Below are positions 26,434 to 35,033 of a stretch of DNA of 64,000 nt, one piece after another (within the stretch, counting starts at the first letter, position 1; every line of letters begins with the position of its first letter). The notes under the pieces were generated by a model, which saw only the letters and a list, made by a program, of their open reading frames with translations, had not been told where the DNA came from and did no database searches. The DNA is from G963691835 sp963691835 (lineage in GTDB: Bacteria; Pseudomonadota; Alphaproteobacteria; Thalassobaculales; Thalassobaculaceae). The position numbers and the translations under genes were made by a program. The stretch covers positions 4,030,001 to 4,094,000 of the forward strand of contig OY829383.1 in the NCBI GenBank assembly GCA_963691835.1, read 5' to 3'.

Positions 26434-27447
26434 GTGAGTGGATCCAATAGCGACCGGGAAGCCCAACTGAAAGCGGCGCGGGGAAAAGTCGAGATTCTCA
26501 TCGGCGACAACCGCGTCCATGTCGGGGAGAGCACGCGGATCGGTCTGCAGGGCTACGGATACAGAAAAGTCGATTTGGTAGCATCGACGGACGATCTTAA
26601 GAAAAGCCTGACCGGCGCTTCGTACGACTTGATTGTCATCGATATGAATCTTGATGGGGATCCCTCGATGGAGATCGTCCGCGAGATCCGTGCGGGTGAC
26701 GTCGGCAAGAACCCCTTTGTCGTCATCATGGCGACGGCTTGGAAGCGCAGCGACGAGATCATCCGTGAAGCGATTGACGCCGGCGTTGACGACCTTCTGA
26801 TCCAGCCCCTTTCCTCTGACCGGGTCATCGACCGGATCGGCTACCAAGTCCGTGCCCGGAAGCAGTTCGTGGTGACAGCCGACTACATCGGCCCGGACCG
26901 GCGCAACGACACTCAGCGGGACCAGGATACGAAAGACGGCTTCGAAGCCATGGATGTTCCCAACACCCTTCGCGACAAAGAGCAGGTCGGCAAGAAGGGC
27001 GGCAAGAAGCAATCATCCGAAGAGATGCAGGCCAAAGTGGACTCCGCGAAGCGGGACATCATTGATGAGCGTCTGCGGCGACTTGGTTTTCAGATGTCGT
27101 TTCTGGTCGATCTTGTGCTGGAGGCCATCCAGGAGGAAAAGGTCGACGATGATGCCAAGCGACACATGGTCAGGCTCGAATCCATGGCGCTGGAGGCCAA
27201 GTTCCGGCTTTCGGGGTCCCGGTTTGAGGGCGCGGAAGAACTCTGCCAATCCATGTCGACTGTCGCGCAATCCATTGCCGCCAATCCGCATGATCCGCCC
27301 AGGACTGACCGGAAACTGTTGAAACCGCTTTCGGCCGCCGTCCTGAAAACGTTCTACCCCTCCGCGAATGAGGGAGAGTTGGCCCGGCGCATCGCGACCT
27401 CGATCAAGAAATTCAAGGCAAAGCTCGAACGGGAAGGTCAGATCTGA
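26434..27447 (+). CDS. Receiver-domain protein (second of tandem pair)
   Basis: A paralogue of the preceding gene with the same plan: receiver domain (IGDNRVH, phospho-Asp in LIVIDMNLDGDPSMEIV, IMATAWKR), the linker DYIGPDRRND, then a helical C-terminal domain starting DERLRRLGFQMSFLVDLV. That last segment lines up with VERLRRIGIQISFLVGLI in the first copy. The second copy has an extra Lys-rich insert (GKKGGKKQ) between the domains. GTG start with GGGGGG upstream. Together the pair may form a two-receiver relay. A terminator follows. Confidence 0.85.
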   Translation: MSGSNSDREAQLKAARGKVEILIGDNRVHVGESTRIGLQGYGYRKVDLVASTDDLKKSLTGASYDLIVIDMNLDGDPSMEIVREIRAGDVGKNPFVVIMATAWKRSDEIIREAIDAGVDDLLIQPLSSDRVIDRIGYQVRARKQFVVTADYIGPDRRNDTQRDQDTKDGFEAMDVPNTLRDKEQVGKKGGKKQSSEEMQAKVDSAKRDIIDERLRRLGFQMSFLVDLVLEAIQEEKVDDDAKRHMVRLESMALEAKFRLSGSRFEGAEELCQSMSTVAQSIAANPHDPPRTDRKLLKPLSAAVLKTFYPSANEGELARRIATSIKKFKAKLEREGQI

Positions 27448-27482
27448 TTGGGCACAGAGTCCAATCCGTCCCCGGCAAACGA

Positions 27483-27516
27483 AAACGGCCCCGAACCAGT
27501 GTCGGGGCCGTTTCCT
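27483..27516 (+). terminator. Rho-independent terminator after the receiver pair
   Basis: AAACGGCCCCGA pairs perfectly with TCGGGGCCGTTT over 12 bp with a 7-base loop and a short T stretch. It lies between convergent genes and can serve both. Confidence 0.88.
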
Positions 27517-27534
27517 TGTGTGACTTAAGCGTCG

Positions 27535-28332
27535 TCAGCCGCAGGCTGCAACCGCCCGCTTGGCCATGACGGAGATCAGGTGAGCCCGATACTCCGCGCT
27601 GGCGTGAATGTCGGCGTTCAGGCCATCCGGTGACACCGAAGCTCCCGCCGCGGCGTCAGGCGTGAAGGAGCCGGAAAGCGCGCTCTCGATCCCTTCGGCA
27701 CGGAAAACACCGTCCTCTCCCGCGCCGGTCACTGCGACGCGCACACCGTCCGCCGTCTTGGCAACCATGACGCCGACCAGGGCATACCGGGACGCTGGGT
27801 TCGGGAACTTCTGGTAGCTAGCCGCCGACGGCTTCGGGAAAGAGACCGCGGTAATCACCTCGTCCTCCTCCAGGGCCGTCTCGAACATGCCGGTAAAGAA
27901 ATCGCCGGCAGACACCGAGCGGCGGTCCGTGTGGATCGTCGCATTCAACGCGATGCAGGCTGCCGGATAGTCGGCCGCCGGGTCGTTGTTCGCAATCGAG
28001 CCGCCAATGGTGCCCCGGTTCCGGACCTGAGGATCGCCAATGCCGTCCGCAAGGGCGGCCAGCGCCGGGATTGCCGACGCAACCTCGGACGAGCCCGCGA
28101 CCGCGGCGTGGGTGGTCATCGCCCCGATCTTCACTCCGTCCCCGTCGACGGTGATGCCCTTCATATCGGACACGCCGCCAAGATCGATCAGATCCGAGGG
28201 TTGGGCCAGGCGTTGCTTCAAGGTCGGGATGAGCGTCTGCCCACCCGCCATCAGCTTGCCGTCATCGGCCGACTTAAGTGCCGAAACCGCGTCCGCGACG
28301 CTCCCCGGCTTGTGGTATTCGAAACTATACAT
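27535..28332 (-). CDS. coxM: Molybdenum hydroxylase, FAD-binding medium subunit (CoxM-like)
   Basis: This is the FAD subunit of a three-part molybdenum hydroxylase of the xanthine oxidase family. Y-H-K-P-G-S-V-A-D-A-V-S-A-L begins the protein; KLMAGGQTLIPTLKQRLAQP is the first FAD loop and TIGGSIANNDPAADYPAAC the second. Length 265 aa is normal. GGAGG lies upstream of ATG 28332. It is the last gene of a coxS-coxL-coxM operon, 24 bases after coxL. Confidence 0.92.
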   Translation of the reverse strand: MYSFEYHKPGSVADAVSALKSADDGKLMAGGQTLIPTLKQRLAQPSDLIDLGGVSDMKGITVDGDGVKIGAMTTHAAVAGSSEVASAIPALAALADGIGDPQVRNRGTIGGSIANNDPAADYPAACIALNATIHTDRRSVSAGDFFTGMFETALEEDEVITAVSFPKPSAASYQKFPNPASRYALVGVMVAKTADGVRVAVTGAGEDGVFRAEGIESALSGSFTPDAAAGASVSPDGLNADIHASAEYRAHLISVMAKRAVAACG

Positions 28333-28356
28333 CGTTCACATTCCTCCAGGAGGTCG

Positions 28357-30744
28357 TCACTCGGCCGCGGCAGCCGGGGCCGCGTCCTGAATTGCCTTCC
28401 AAACGGTCTCCGGCGTGGCCGGCATCGACATGTCACGCACACCAAGATCCCAGAGTGCGTCGACGACCGCATTGATCACAGCGGGCGGGGAGCCGATGGC
28501 CCCAACTTCACCGCAGCCCTTTACGCCGAGTGAGTTGTGGGCGCAGAGCGTGCTCTCCGTTCCGACCGAGAAGCTCGGCAGGTTATCGGCCCGCGGCATG
28601 GTGTAATCCATGTACGAACCGGTCACGAGCTGACCGTTCTCATCGTAGACACAGGTTTCCAGCAAGGCCTGTCCGATGCCCTGGGCAAGCCCACCATGGA
28701 TCTGCCCCTCAACGATCATCGGATTGATGACCCGCCCCACATCGTCCACAGCCGTCATGCCGACAACCTCGACAATCCCGGTGTCCGGATCAATCTCGAC
28801 CTCGCAGATATGGCAACCACCGGGGTAGGTGAAGTTGGCCGGATCGTAGAAGGCCGTCTCGTCCAGACCCGGCTCCAACTCCTCGTGCGGGAAGTTGTGC
28901 GGGACATAGGCAGTCAGCGCCACTTCGCCGAAGGCCATGGACTTGTCCGTACCGGCGACCGTGAAGTTGCCGTCCTTGAACTCGATGTCGTCCGCGGACG
29001 CTTCGAGCACGTGGGCCGCAATCTTCTTGGCCTTGGCAATGATCTTGTCCGTTGCCTTGACGATGGCTTCACCCCCAACGGCCAGCGAGCGTGAGCCGTA
29101 GGTGCCCATGCCGAACTGAACCTTGTTGGTGTCGCCGTGGCTGATCTCGATGTTCTCCATCGGAAGGCCAAGCCGGTCCGCGACCAATTGCGCGAACGTG
29201 GTCTCATGCCCCTGGCCATGGCTGTGGGCCCCGGTGAAGATCGTCACCGATCCCGTCGGGTGAACCCGAACCTCGGCCGACTCATAGAGGCCGGCGCGGG
29301 CCCCGAGGGAGCCAACAACCGCAGACGGCGCGATGCCGCACGCCTCGAGATAGGTTGAGAAGCCAAGGCCACGGTGTTTGCCGCGCGCGGCTGCTTCCGC
29401 CTTGCGGGCGGCGAAGCCGTCCACCTTGGCTTCCGCCATGGCGGCCGAGAGCGTGGCTTCATAGTCACCGCTGTCGTACTGGAGAGCCACCGGCGTTTGG
29501 TAGGGGAACGCATCCGACGGGATGAAGTTCCGCCGCCGGATCTCGGTCTGGCCGATACCGGTCTCCCGCGCGGCCCGATCGACAATCCGCTCGATCAGAT
29601 ACGTGGCTTCCGGACGCCCCGCCCCGCGATACGCATCCACCGGTACTGTGTTGGTGAAGATCGCCCGCACGTTGCAGTAGATCACCGGCGTCGTGTAAAC
29701 GCCCGCCAGCAGCGTCGCATATAGATAGGTCGGCACGCACGGCGCGAAAGTCGATAGATAGGCGCCCATGTTCGCTTGCGTGTCGATCTTGAACGCCAGG
29801 AACTTGCCGTCCGCATCCATGGCCAACTCGGCATGGGTGACATGATCACGGCCATGGGCGTCGGTCATGAAGCTTTCGGAGCGTTCCGCCGTCCACTTGA
29901 TCGGCCGGCCGACCTTGGCCGAGGCCCAGGTGACGATCGCTTCTTCGGCATAGTGGTAGATCTTGGAGCCGAAGCCGCCACCGACGTCCGGTGCGACAAC
30001 CCGCAGCTTGTGCTCGGGAATCTGCAGGACAAACGCGCCCATCAGCAAACGGATGACGTGCGGGTTCTGGCTGGTGGTGTAGAGCGTGTACTCACCCGTT
30101 GACCGGTCGAACTCGCCGACGGCCGCGCGCGGTTCCATCGCGTTCGGGATCAGCCGGTTGTTGACGATGTCGATCTTGGTGACGTGGGCCGCTTTCGCGA
30201 AAGCCTCGTCGGCCTGTGCGACGTCGCCGATTTCCCAGTCGTAGCAGAGATTGTTCTCTAGATCGTCGTGCACCTTCTGGGCACCGGAAGCGAGAGCGCT
30301 CGCCATATCGACAACCGCCGGAAGCTCTTCGTAGGAGACCTCGATCTTCTCGGCCGCGTCCTTGGCTTCGGCGTAGCTGTCCGCGATCACCACGGCAACC
30401 TGGTCGCCCACGTGGCGAACCTTGCCCTTGGCGAGCGGCGGATGCTCCGGCTCCGCCATCGGCGTGCCGTCCTTGGAGTGGACTTGCCAGCCGCAGGGGA
30501 GGGAGCCGACCTGCATGTCCTCACCGGTGAAGACCGCCACGACACCGGACGCTGCCTTGGCAGCCGAGGTGTCGAGAGATGCAATCTTGGCGTGGGCGTG
30601 CGGGCTCCGCAGAATGTAAGCGTAAGTTTGTCCCGGACGATCGATATCGTCGGTGTAGTTGCCGTTACCGGTCAGGAAGCGGAAATCCTCGACGCGCTTG
30701 ACCGATGCCCCAATGCCGCTGGGGCCGCCTGCTGTATCCGGCAT
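28357..30744 (-). CDS. coxL: Molybdenum hydroxylase large subunit, form II CoxL-like
   Basis: This subunit holds the Mo-molybdopterin cytosine dinucleotide site. G-A-S-V-K-R-V-E-D-F-R-F-L-T-G is the normal start, and PDVGGGFGSKIYHYAEE and AHSHGQGHETTFAQ are cofactor-binding segments. The active-site loop reads AYRGAGR, the form II type, not AYRCSFR of proven aerobic CO dehydrogenases. It may therefore act on another substrate. Length 795 aa is typical. The start lies four bases after the coxS stop, so translation is coupled. Confidence 0.92.
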   Translation of the reverse strand: MPDTAGGPSGIGASVKRVEDFRFLTGNGNYTDDIDRPGQTYAYILRSPHAHAKIASLDTSAAKAASGVVAVFTGEDMQVGSLPCGWQVHSKDGTPMAEPEHPPLAKGKVRHVGDQVAVVIADSYAEAKDAAEKIEVSYEELPAVVDMASALASGAQKVHDDLENNLCYDWEIGDVAQADEAFAKAAHVTKIDIVNNRLIPNAMEPRAAVGEFDRSTGEYTLYTTSQNPHVIRLLMGAFVLQIPEHKLRVVAPDVGGGFGSKIYHYAEEAIVTWASAKVGRPIKWTAERSESFMTDAHGRDHVTHAELAMDADGKFLAFKIDTQANMGAYLSTFAPCVPTYLYATLLAGVYTTPVIYCNVRAIFTNTVPVDAYRGAGRPEATYLIERIVDRAARETGIGQTEIRRRNFIPSDAFPYQTPVALQYDSGDYEATLSAAMAEAKVDGFAARKAEAAARGKHRGLGFSTYLEACGIAPSAVVGSLGARAGLYESAEVRVHPTGSVTIFTGAHSHGQGHETTFAQLVADRLGLPMENIEISHGDTNKVQFGMGTYGSRSLAVGGEAIVKATDKIIAKAKKIAAHVLEASADDIEFKDGNFTVAGTDKSMAFGEVALTAYVPHNFPHEELEPGLDETAFYDPANFTYPGGCHICEVEIDPDTGIVEVVGMTAVDDVGRVINPMIVEGQIHGGLAQGIGQALLETCVYDENGQLVTGSYMDYTMPRADNLPSFSVGTESTLCAHNSLGVKGCGEVGAIGSPPAVINAVVDALWDLGVRDMSMPATPETVWKAIQDAAPAAAAE

Positions 30745-30748
30745 GACC

Positions 30749-31207
<459 letters not shown>

Positions 31208-31380
31208 ATCCTGAACTCCCTAGTGACGTTCCGTAGCCCCTGTGCGGGGTCTTCGTGGATGGGACCATGGCCCATCGGCATGCCCGACGGCAAGCGCCGA
31301 ACACCCCTCCGAGTGTCCTTTCGGGGGACGGCGAGGTCAAGCAGCGTCATCGCCGCATGAAAGGGTGTTTAGAGCGACGA

Positions 31381-31992
31381 TTACCAGAGCGACTTGGCGG
31401 CCCTTTCAGGCCAGGCCTCGTCATAGGATTTGCCGCCGACTTCGTTGTCGGAGAGGGCTGCTAGAATCTGTCCTGGCGTTGGCAGCGAAGACGGGTCGAT
31501 CTTCGCGTCCTCGGTCCACAATCCCGACCGAACAATGGCCCGAGCGCATTGGAAATAGATTGCATCGACCCGCATCACGACGACGGACCGCGGAGCTTTC
31601 CCGTCCACGGCGAAGCTCTCCAAGAGTTCCGAATCTGTGTCGACAAGGGCTGTGCCGTTCACGCGCAACGCGTTCCCGGAGCCTGGAATCAGGAACATCA
31701 TGGCAACGCGCGGATCGCGTACAATGTTTCGCAGTGAATCGACACGATTGTTGCCGCGCCGGTCCGGCATCATCAATGTGCGCTCGTCGGCGACGCGCAC
31801 AAACCCGGGAAGATCCCCGCGCGGGGAGCAATCCAGTCCTTCGGGCCCGACAGTCGCGAGGCCGCAGAACGGAGCGGCCTCGATGATCTGGCGGTACTCC
31901 GCGGTGACGCGGTCCACTTCCTTAACCAGAGATGTGCGGCCGGGCGATCCATAGATCGCTTCAAGCTCTTCGATCGTCTGAATGGCTGCCAT
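31381..31992 (-). CDS. Pyridoxamine 5'-phosphate oxidase family FMN-binding protein
   Basis: The 203-residue protein matches the PPOX-fold group related to mycobacterial MSMEG_1061 proteins: ATVGPEGLDCSPRGDLPGFV, MMPDRRGNNRVDSLRNI and VAMMFLIPGSGNALRVNGTA are family segments. Such proteins bind FMN or F420 and act in redox or detoxification steps; substrate unknown. It lies 16 bases after the HD-domain gene stop on the other side in transcription order (HD gene is downstream), and may be cotranscribed with it. Confidence 0.85.
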   Translation of the reverse strand: MAAIQTIEELEAIYGSPGRTSLVKEVDRVTAEYRQIIEAAPFCGLATVGPEGLDCSPRGDLPGFVRVADERTLMMPDRRGNNRVDSLRNIVRDPRVAMMFLIPGSGNALRVNGTALVDTDSELLESFAVDGKAPRSVVVMRVDAIYFQCARAIVRSGLWTEDAKIDPSSLPTPGQILAALSDNEVGGKSYDEAWPERAAKSLW

Positions 31993-32007
31993 CGCTAACT
32001 GCTCCGT

Positions 32008-32562
32008 TTACGAGGCCTTGAGGGCGGCCTCCAAGTGCGGACGGAAGTACTCCAGCGGCTTCGCCTTTGCGGCTTTTTCCTTGGCAGCCTCATCCCATTT
32101 CCGAAGCCGGACGGCGGCCTCGTAATGGGGGTTTGCCTCGAACGCCGCGATCTCGTCTTCAGACATTGGACCGCCCTGGAGACGAAGCGAGTTTACGGAA
32201 GCCGCGGACAAAGTGGCGAAGTAATCCTTATCCACCGCCGTCAGATAGCGTTTCGCATCCACATGAAGGCGGATCGGCTCTAGCACGGCATCGCCGTACC
32301 AGGACTGGAGATATTCGACACCCTTGATCTCGTGCTCCGCGTCGTCGTCCCGGTGCAGCGCGTCCTCGGCGTCCGGATCGATCAGATGGCCGATATCGTG
32401 GAGCAGGCAGGCCGTGACCAGCTCGGCGGCCTCACCGGCGGCATCCGCATGCGTCGCGCACTGAAGGGCATGGCCCAATTGTGTCACGTCAGGTTCATCG
32501 AAGCGGCTCGCTCCACGGAGGTGGAAATGGCTGAAAATCTCATCGACGGGGGACTGTGCCAT
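32008..32562 (-). CDS. HD-domain protein of the PhnZ-like family
   Basis: The 184-residue protein resembles the phosphonate-degrading HD oxygenase group: DVTQLGHALQCA, the HD motif in LLHDIGHLIDP, IRLHVDAKRYL and LSAASVNSLRLQGGPMSEDE. In PhnZ a Y-x-x-E pair just before V-T-Q-L-E-H closes the active site; here that stretch reads F-D-E-P and L-E-H is L-G-H, so substrate handling is probably different. GGGAG supports ATG 32562. A longer frame through the tandem repeat to 33030 is an artefact of the 24-base period. It follows the PPOX gene. Confidence 0.82.
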   Translation of the reverse strand: MAQSPVDEIFSHFHLRGASRFDEPDVTQLGHALQCATHADAAGEAAELVTACLLHDIGHLIDPDAEDALHRDDDAEHEIKGVEYLQSWYGDAVLEPIRLHVDAKRYLTAVDKDYFATLSAASVNSLRLQGGPMSEDEIAAFEANPHYEAAVRLRKWDEAAKEKAAKAKPLEYFRPHLEAALKAS

Positions 32563-32647
32563 GATCGGGACTCCCAAGACTGTCGCGATGAGAAGGAGAT
32601 ACCGTCGGCACCGGAGACCCGCAACTGGATGCGTTGGTGTATTGATC

Positions 32648-32743
32648 CAGACGACCTCAGTCCTCGTCGACCAGACGACCTCAGTCCTCGTCGACCAGAC
32701 GACCTCAGTCCTCGTCGACCAGACGACCTCAGTCCTCGTCGAA
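32648..32743. repeat. Four tandem copies of a 24-bp unit
   Basis: Four head-to-tail copies of a 24-base unit starting CAGACGACCTCAG run from 32648; the last copy differs only in its final base. On the minus strand each unit contains the end of the sensor gene, coding V-D-E-D and TGA, so the repeat looks like an expansion of that gene's stop-codon region. There are no spacers, so it is not CRISPR. Confidence 0.97.
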
Positions 32744-33250
32744 ATGATGCCGCCTGCCGTACCAGATCTTCTTTGCGAGCTTTCGCCGGGGCTCCGGCTC
32801 CAAGCGGTCGAGAAGGTCCACCATCGCGTCATGGACTTCGCCAACTGCCGCCCCCATCGCAGTCTCCAGGTTCCGCAGCGATGCGCGGTAGGCGTCGGCG
32901 TCGTAGGGTTCCTTCTTGAGCTGCTCGCTGACGTCCTGCCGCGCCAATCTGATGTTCCGTGCGATCGGCAAGATCCGGTCTTTTCGCTCCTCCCAGACAG
33001 CGTCGACCGCCGCTTCTCCGTCTTCGCCAACGATCCGCTTCAGCCAGCGCTTGGCCTTTTCCCCGATCATGTCTGGTCCGTGGCGTTCCACCATGCGCAT
33101 TCCCAGTCCCATGCGGGGCCCGTCAAAGCCTCCCATGAAACCGCCGCGCCAATGACCGTGGGCGCTCCAGCCGATCGCCAATCCCCCGATAAAGAGATTG
33201 AGCGCAACGGACACAAAAAGGGCGATCGCAAGAAGGCGGGTGCGGGTCAT
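32729..33250 (-). CDS. Periplasmic heavy-metal sensor-like protein (Spy/CpxP type)
   Basis: The N-terminal TM helix (LLAIALFVSVALNLFIGGLAIG) is followed by a Gly/Met/His-rich segment and a helical domain with P-I-A-R-N-I-R-L-A-R-Q-D-V and basic-acidic repeats, the pattern of the heavy-metal-resistance/periplasmic sensor family. It probably sits in the periplasm, anchored by its N-terminus. ATG 33250 shares one base with the anti-sigma stop (TGATG). The gene ends inside the 24-bp repeat array. It is third in a sigma/anti-sigma/sensor operon. Confidence 0.82.
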   Translation of the reverse strand: MTRTRLLAIALFVSVALNLFIGGLAIGWSAHGHWRGGFMGGFDGPRMGLGMRMVERHGPDMIGEKAKRWLKRIVGEDGEAAVDAVWEERKDRILPIARNIRLARQDVSEQLKKEPYDADAYRASLRNLETAMGAAVGEVHDAMVDLLDRLEPEPRRKLAKKIWYGRRHHFDED

Positions 33251-33720
33251 CAATCCAGGCTCCCGAACGTGCTGTCCGTCAGACCGAAGGCTTCAAAGGC
33301 CGTGGTTGTGTAGAGATCGCCTGACAGCGCGAGCAGAGTGGTGTCGGCCGTTACCGTGTTTGATGAAGACGGCGGAACTGACAGGCCGACCGCGAGCCCA
33401 ATGGATGCGGCGGCAGCGAGTCCCGCAAGAGGTCGCCAGATCGACCCGAAAGGCCAAAGGTCGGCCAACAGTCGACCGATCTTGGGCGACGCATCGGGTA
33501 TCTTGGCCACGCTGACCCGAAGCGAGGCCGGAGCCCGCTCTGACGAAGCTGAGAGGATGAGATCATCGAGATGCCCTTCCTCGGCGAGGCAAGCCTTTGC
33601 ATCGGCCGACTTTGAGGCCAATGCGCGTGCGGCGGCTCGGTGCTCCGCTGGCCAGCGATCGATGTCGCCGCCCCATGCCTCGGCCAGGCCGCGGAAACGG
33701 TTCAGATCCATTTCGGTCAT
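33250..33720 (-). CDS. Putative anti-sigma factor with one membrane helix
   Basis: The 156-residue protein has an N-terminal cytosolic domain (M-D-L-N-R-F-R-G-L-A-E-A-W-G-G-D-I-D-R-W-P), a single TM helix (PLAGLAAAASIGLAVGLSV) at about residues 97-115 and a short periplasmic tail. This layout, plus the ATGA overlap with the ECF sigma gene, identifies it as the partner anti-sigma factor. No zinc-binding HxxxCxxC motif is seen, so it is not of the ZAS type. Confidence 0.8.
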   Translation of the reverse strand: MTEMDLNRFRGLAEAWGGDIDRWPAEHRAAARALASKSADAKACLAEEGHLDDLILSASSERAPASLRVSVAKIPDASPKIGRLLADLWPFGSIWRPLAGLAAAASIGLAVGLSVPPSSSNTVTADTTLLALSGDLYTTTAFEAFGLTDSTFGSLD

Positions 33721-34277
33721 GGCTCCTCTCCCATAAGCGCATCCCGTTGGTCGGCAAGGTGACTTTTCAGGGCCCGCCGTGCCCGACGCAACAAAGACTC
33801 GAACGCGTCTGCCGACAGGCCCATCGCCTCGGCAGCTTCGGGACCGGTCAATTCCTCGAAGTATGTCAGAACGACTGCCATCCGTTGCCTATCCGGAAGT
33901 GTGGCGAGCGCGTCGTTGACGGATCGTGCGCGCTCCCCGTCAGCGACAATCCGGGGCGCCTTCGGGGCATCGGGGATTTCCATCTCCGTTACGTCCGTTT
34001 GTGGGCGGCGCGCCCGGAGCAGATCGAGGCATCGATTCCGGGCAATCCGAAAGATCCAAGCGCCGACCGTTGAGGTCGGCCGCCAGCCACCGGCGCGGTT
34101 CCAAACTCTAAGGAATGTGTCCTGGACAACATCCTCCGCCGCCGCCCGGTCTCCGAGGAGCCGGACGGCGAAGCGGTGGACCGGGTCGAGGTGACGCTGC
34201 GCAAGCATGCGATAAGCCTCCGCGTCGCCGTCGGCAATCCGTGGCATCAAGTCCGCATCCGGATCGACCGACCGCAT
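33717..34277 (-). CDS. ECF sigma-70 factor
   Basis: Extracytoplasmic-function sigma factor of 186 aa. Region 2 includes YRMLAQRHLDPVHRFAVRLL and AAAEDVVQDTFLRVW, with the -10 recognition segment STVGAWIFRIARNRCLDLLR. Region 4 is LPDRQRMAVVLTYFEELTG and AAEAMGLSADAFESLLRRAR. It heads an operon with its anti-sigma factor and a periplasmic sensor, 51 bases downstream of the EF-hand gene stop. The pattern resembles metal-stress sigma systems (inference). Confidence 0.92.
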   Translation of the reverse strand: MRSVDPDADLMPRIADGDAEAYRMLAQRHLDPVHRFAVRLLGDRAAAEDVVQDTFLRVWNRAGGWRPTSTVGAWIFRIARNRCLDLLRARRPQTDVTEMEIPDAPKAPRIVADGERARSVNDALATLPDRQRMAVVLTYFEELTGPEAAEAMGLSADAFESLLRRARRALKSHLADQRDALMGEEP

Positions 34278-34328
34278 CCGCTCTTCCGTTTAGCCCAGAG
34301 AGTTTCTTCGAAGGCGGTTTGTTTCCGC

Positions 34329-34826
34329 CTACTCCTTGGGGCCCCACCATCCGGAGAACCAGCCCCGGCCGTGGGCCTTGTGCTTCATCTTCTCCATCAT
34401 GGCGTCGACTTCCTCGCGGGAGAAGGCGCCGTCGCCGTCGCGGTCGACACGCATCATCATCGGGTGCCGCGCACGGGCGAACTCCTCGGCGCTGACGGCA
34501 CCGTCACCGTCCGTGTCCATCATCGTCAACCTGCGCTCAGCCATCCGGGCACGGATCTTTTCGTGCCTGGCGGCAAGCTCCTCCGCGGAAAGGGCGCTGT
34601 CGCCGTTGGTGTCGGCTTCCGCAAACTCGCCCTTGCGGGTCTCGAAGATCTCGGCCTGCGTGACCTTGCCGTCACCGTTCTTGTCCATCGCCTCGAAACG
34701 CTCGGTCACCATTGCCTGCATGGGGCCGGGGCCGCCCCACTTACCGTGCGCTTGCACCAGGCTCGCGCTGAACGCCGTGACAACAGCGGTGGTTGCGAGG
34801 ACGGCCACGGTTTTCTCGAATCTCAT
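34329..34826 (-). CDS. Secreted EF-hand calcium-binding protein
   Basis: A signal peptide (VLATTAVVTAFSASLVQA) directs this protein to the periplasm. Four EF-hand loops follow: DKNGDGKVTQAE, DTNGDSALSAEE, DTDGDGAVSAEE and DRDGDGAFSREE. The C-terminus is short, Trp/Gly-rich (GRGWFSGWWGPKE). ATG 34826 has GGAG eight bases upstream; ATG 34832 is too close to it. It is upstream of the ECF sigma operon on the same strand and may belong to its regulon. Confidence 0.88.
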   Translation of the reverse strand: MRFEKTVAVLATTAVVTAFSASLVQAHGKWGGPGPMQAMVTERFEAMDKNGDGKVTQAEIFETRKGEFAEADTNGDSALSAEELAARHEKIRARMAERRLTMMDTDGDGAVSAEEFARARHPMMMRVDRDGDGAFSREEVDAMMEKMKHKAHGRGWFSGWWGPKE

Positions 34827-35033
34827 CTTCATTGCTCCGATCTGGTCGGGAAGGGGGGAATCGCTGCCTTGACAGCGATATGTCTCCAACGGCCGGGAGG
34901 GCGTCCTTCCGTCGCATCGGACGAAACTTTTTTCGATGGCGCCCGACGCCTCTCATTTCTTGGGTTTCATCGGCGCTCAAGGATTGGCTAACGTTGGTCC
35001 CGATCAAGAAACGACACTCTGGGGGAGCAACTC

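Noticed and set aside
28357..30744. Calling the large subunit a true aerobic CO dehydrogenase
   Set aside because: The active-site loop is AYRGAGR, not AYRCSFR, so only a CoxL-like molybdenum hydroxylase can be supported.
32648..32743. Possible CRISPR array
   Set aside because: The units are directly adjacent with no unique spacers, and no cas gene is present.
32008..33030. A 340-aa frame joining the HD protein to a repetitive S-T-R-T-E-V-V-W segment
   Set aside because: The upstream part is only the 24-bp tandem repeat read in frame and antisense-frame sequence of the sensor gene; the HD protein has its own start with a ribosome-binding site at 32562.
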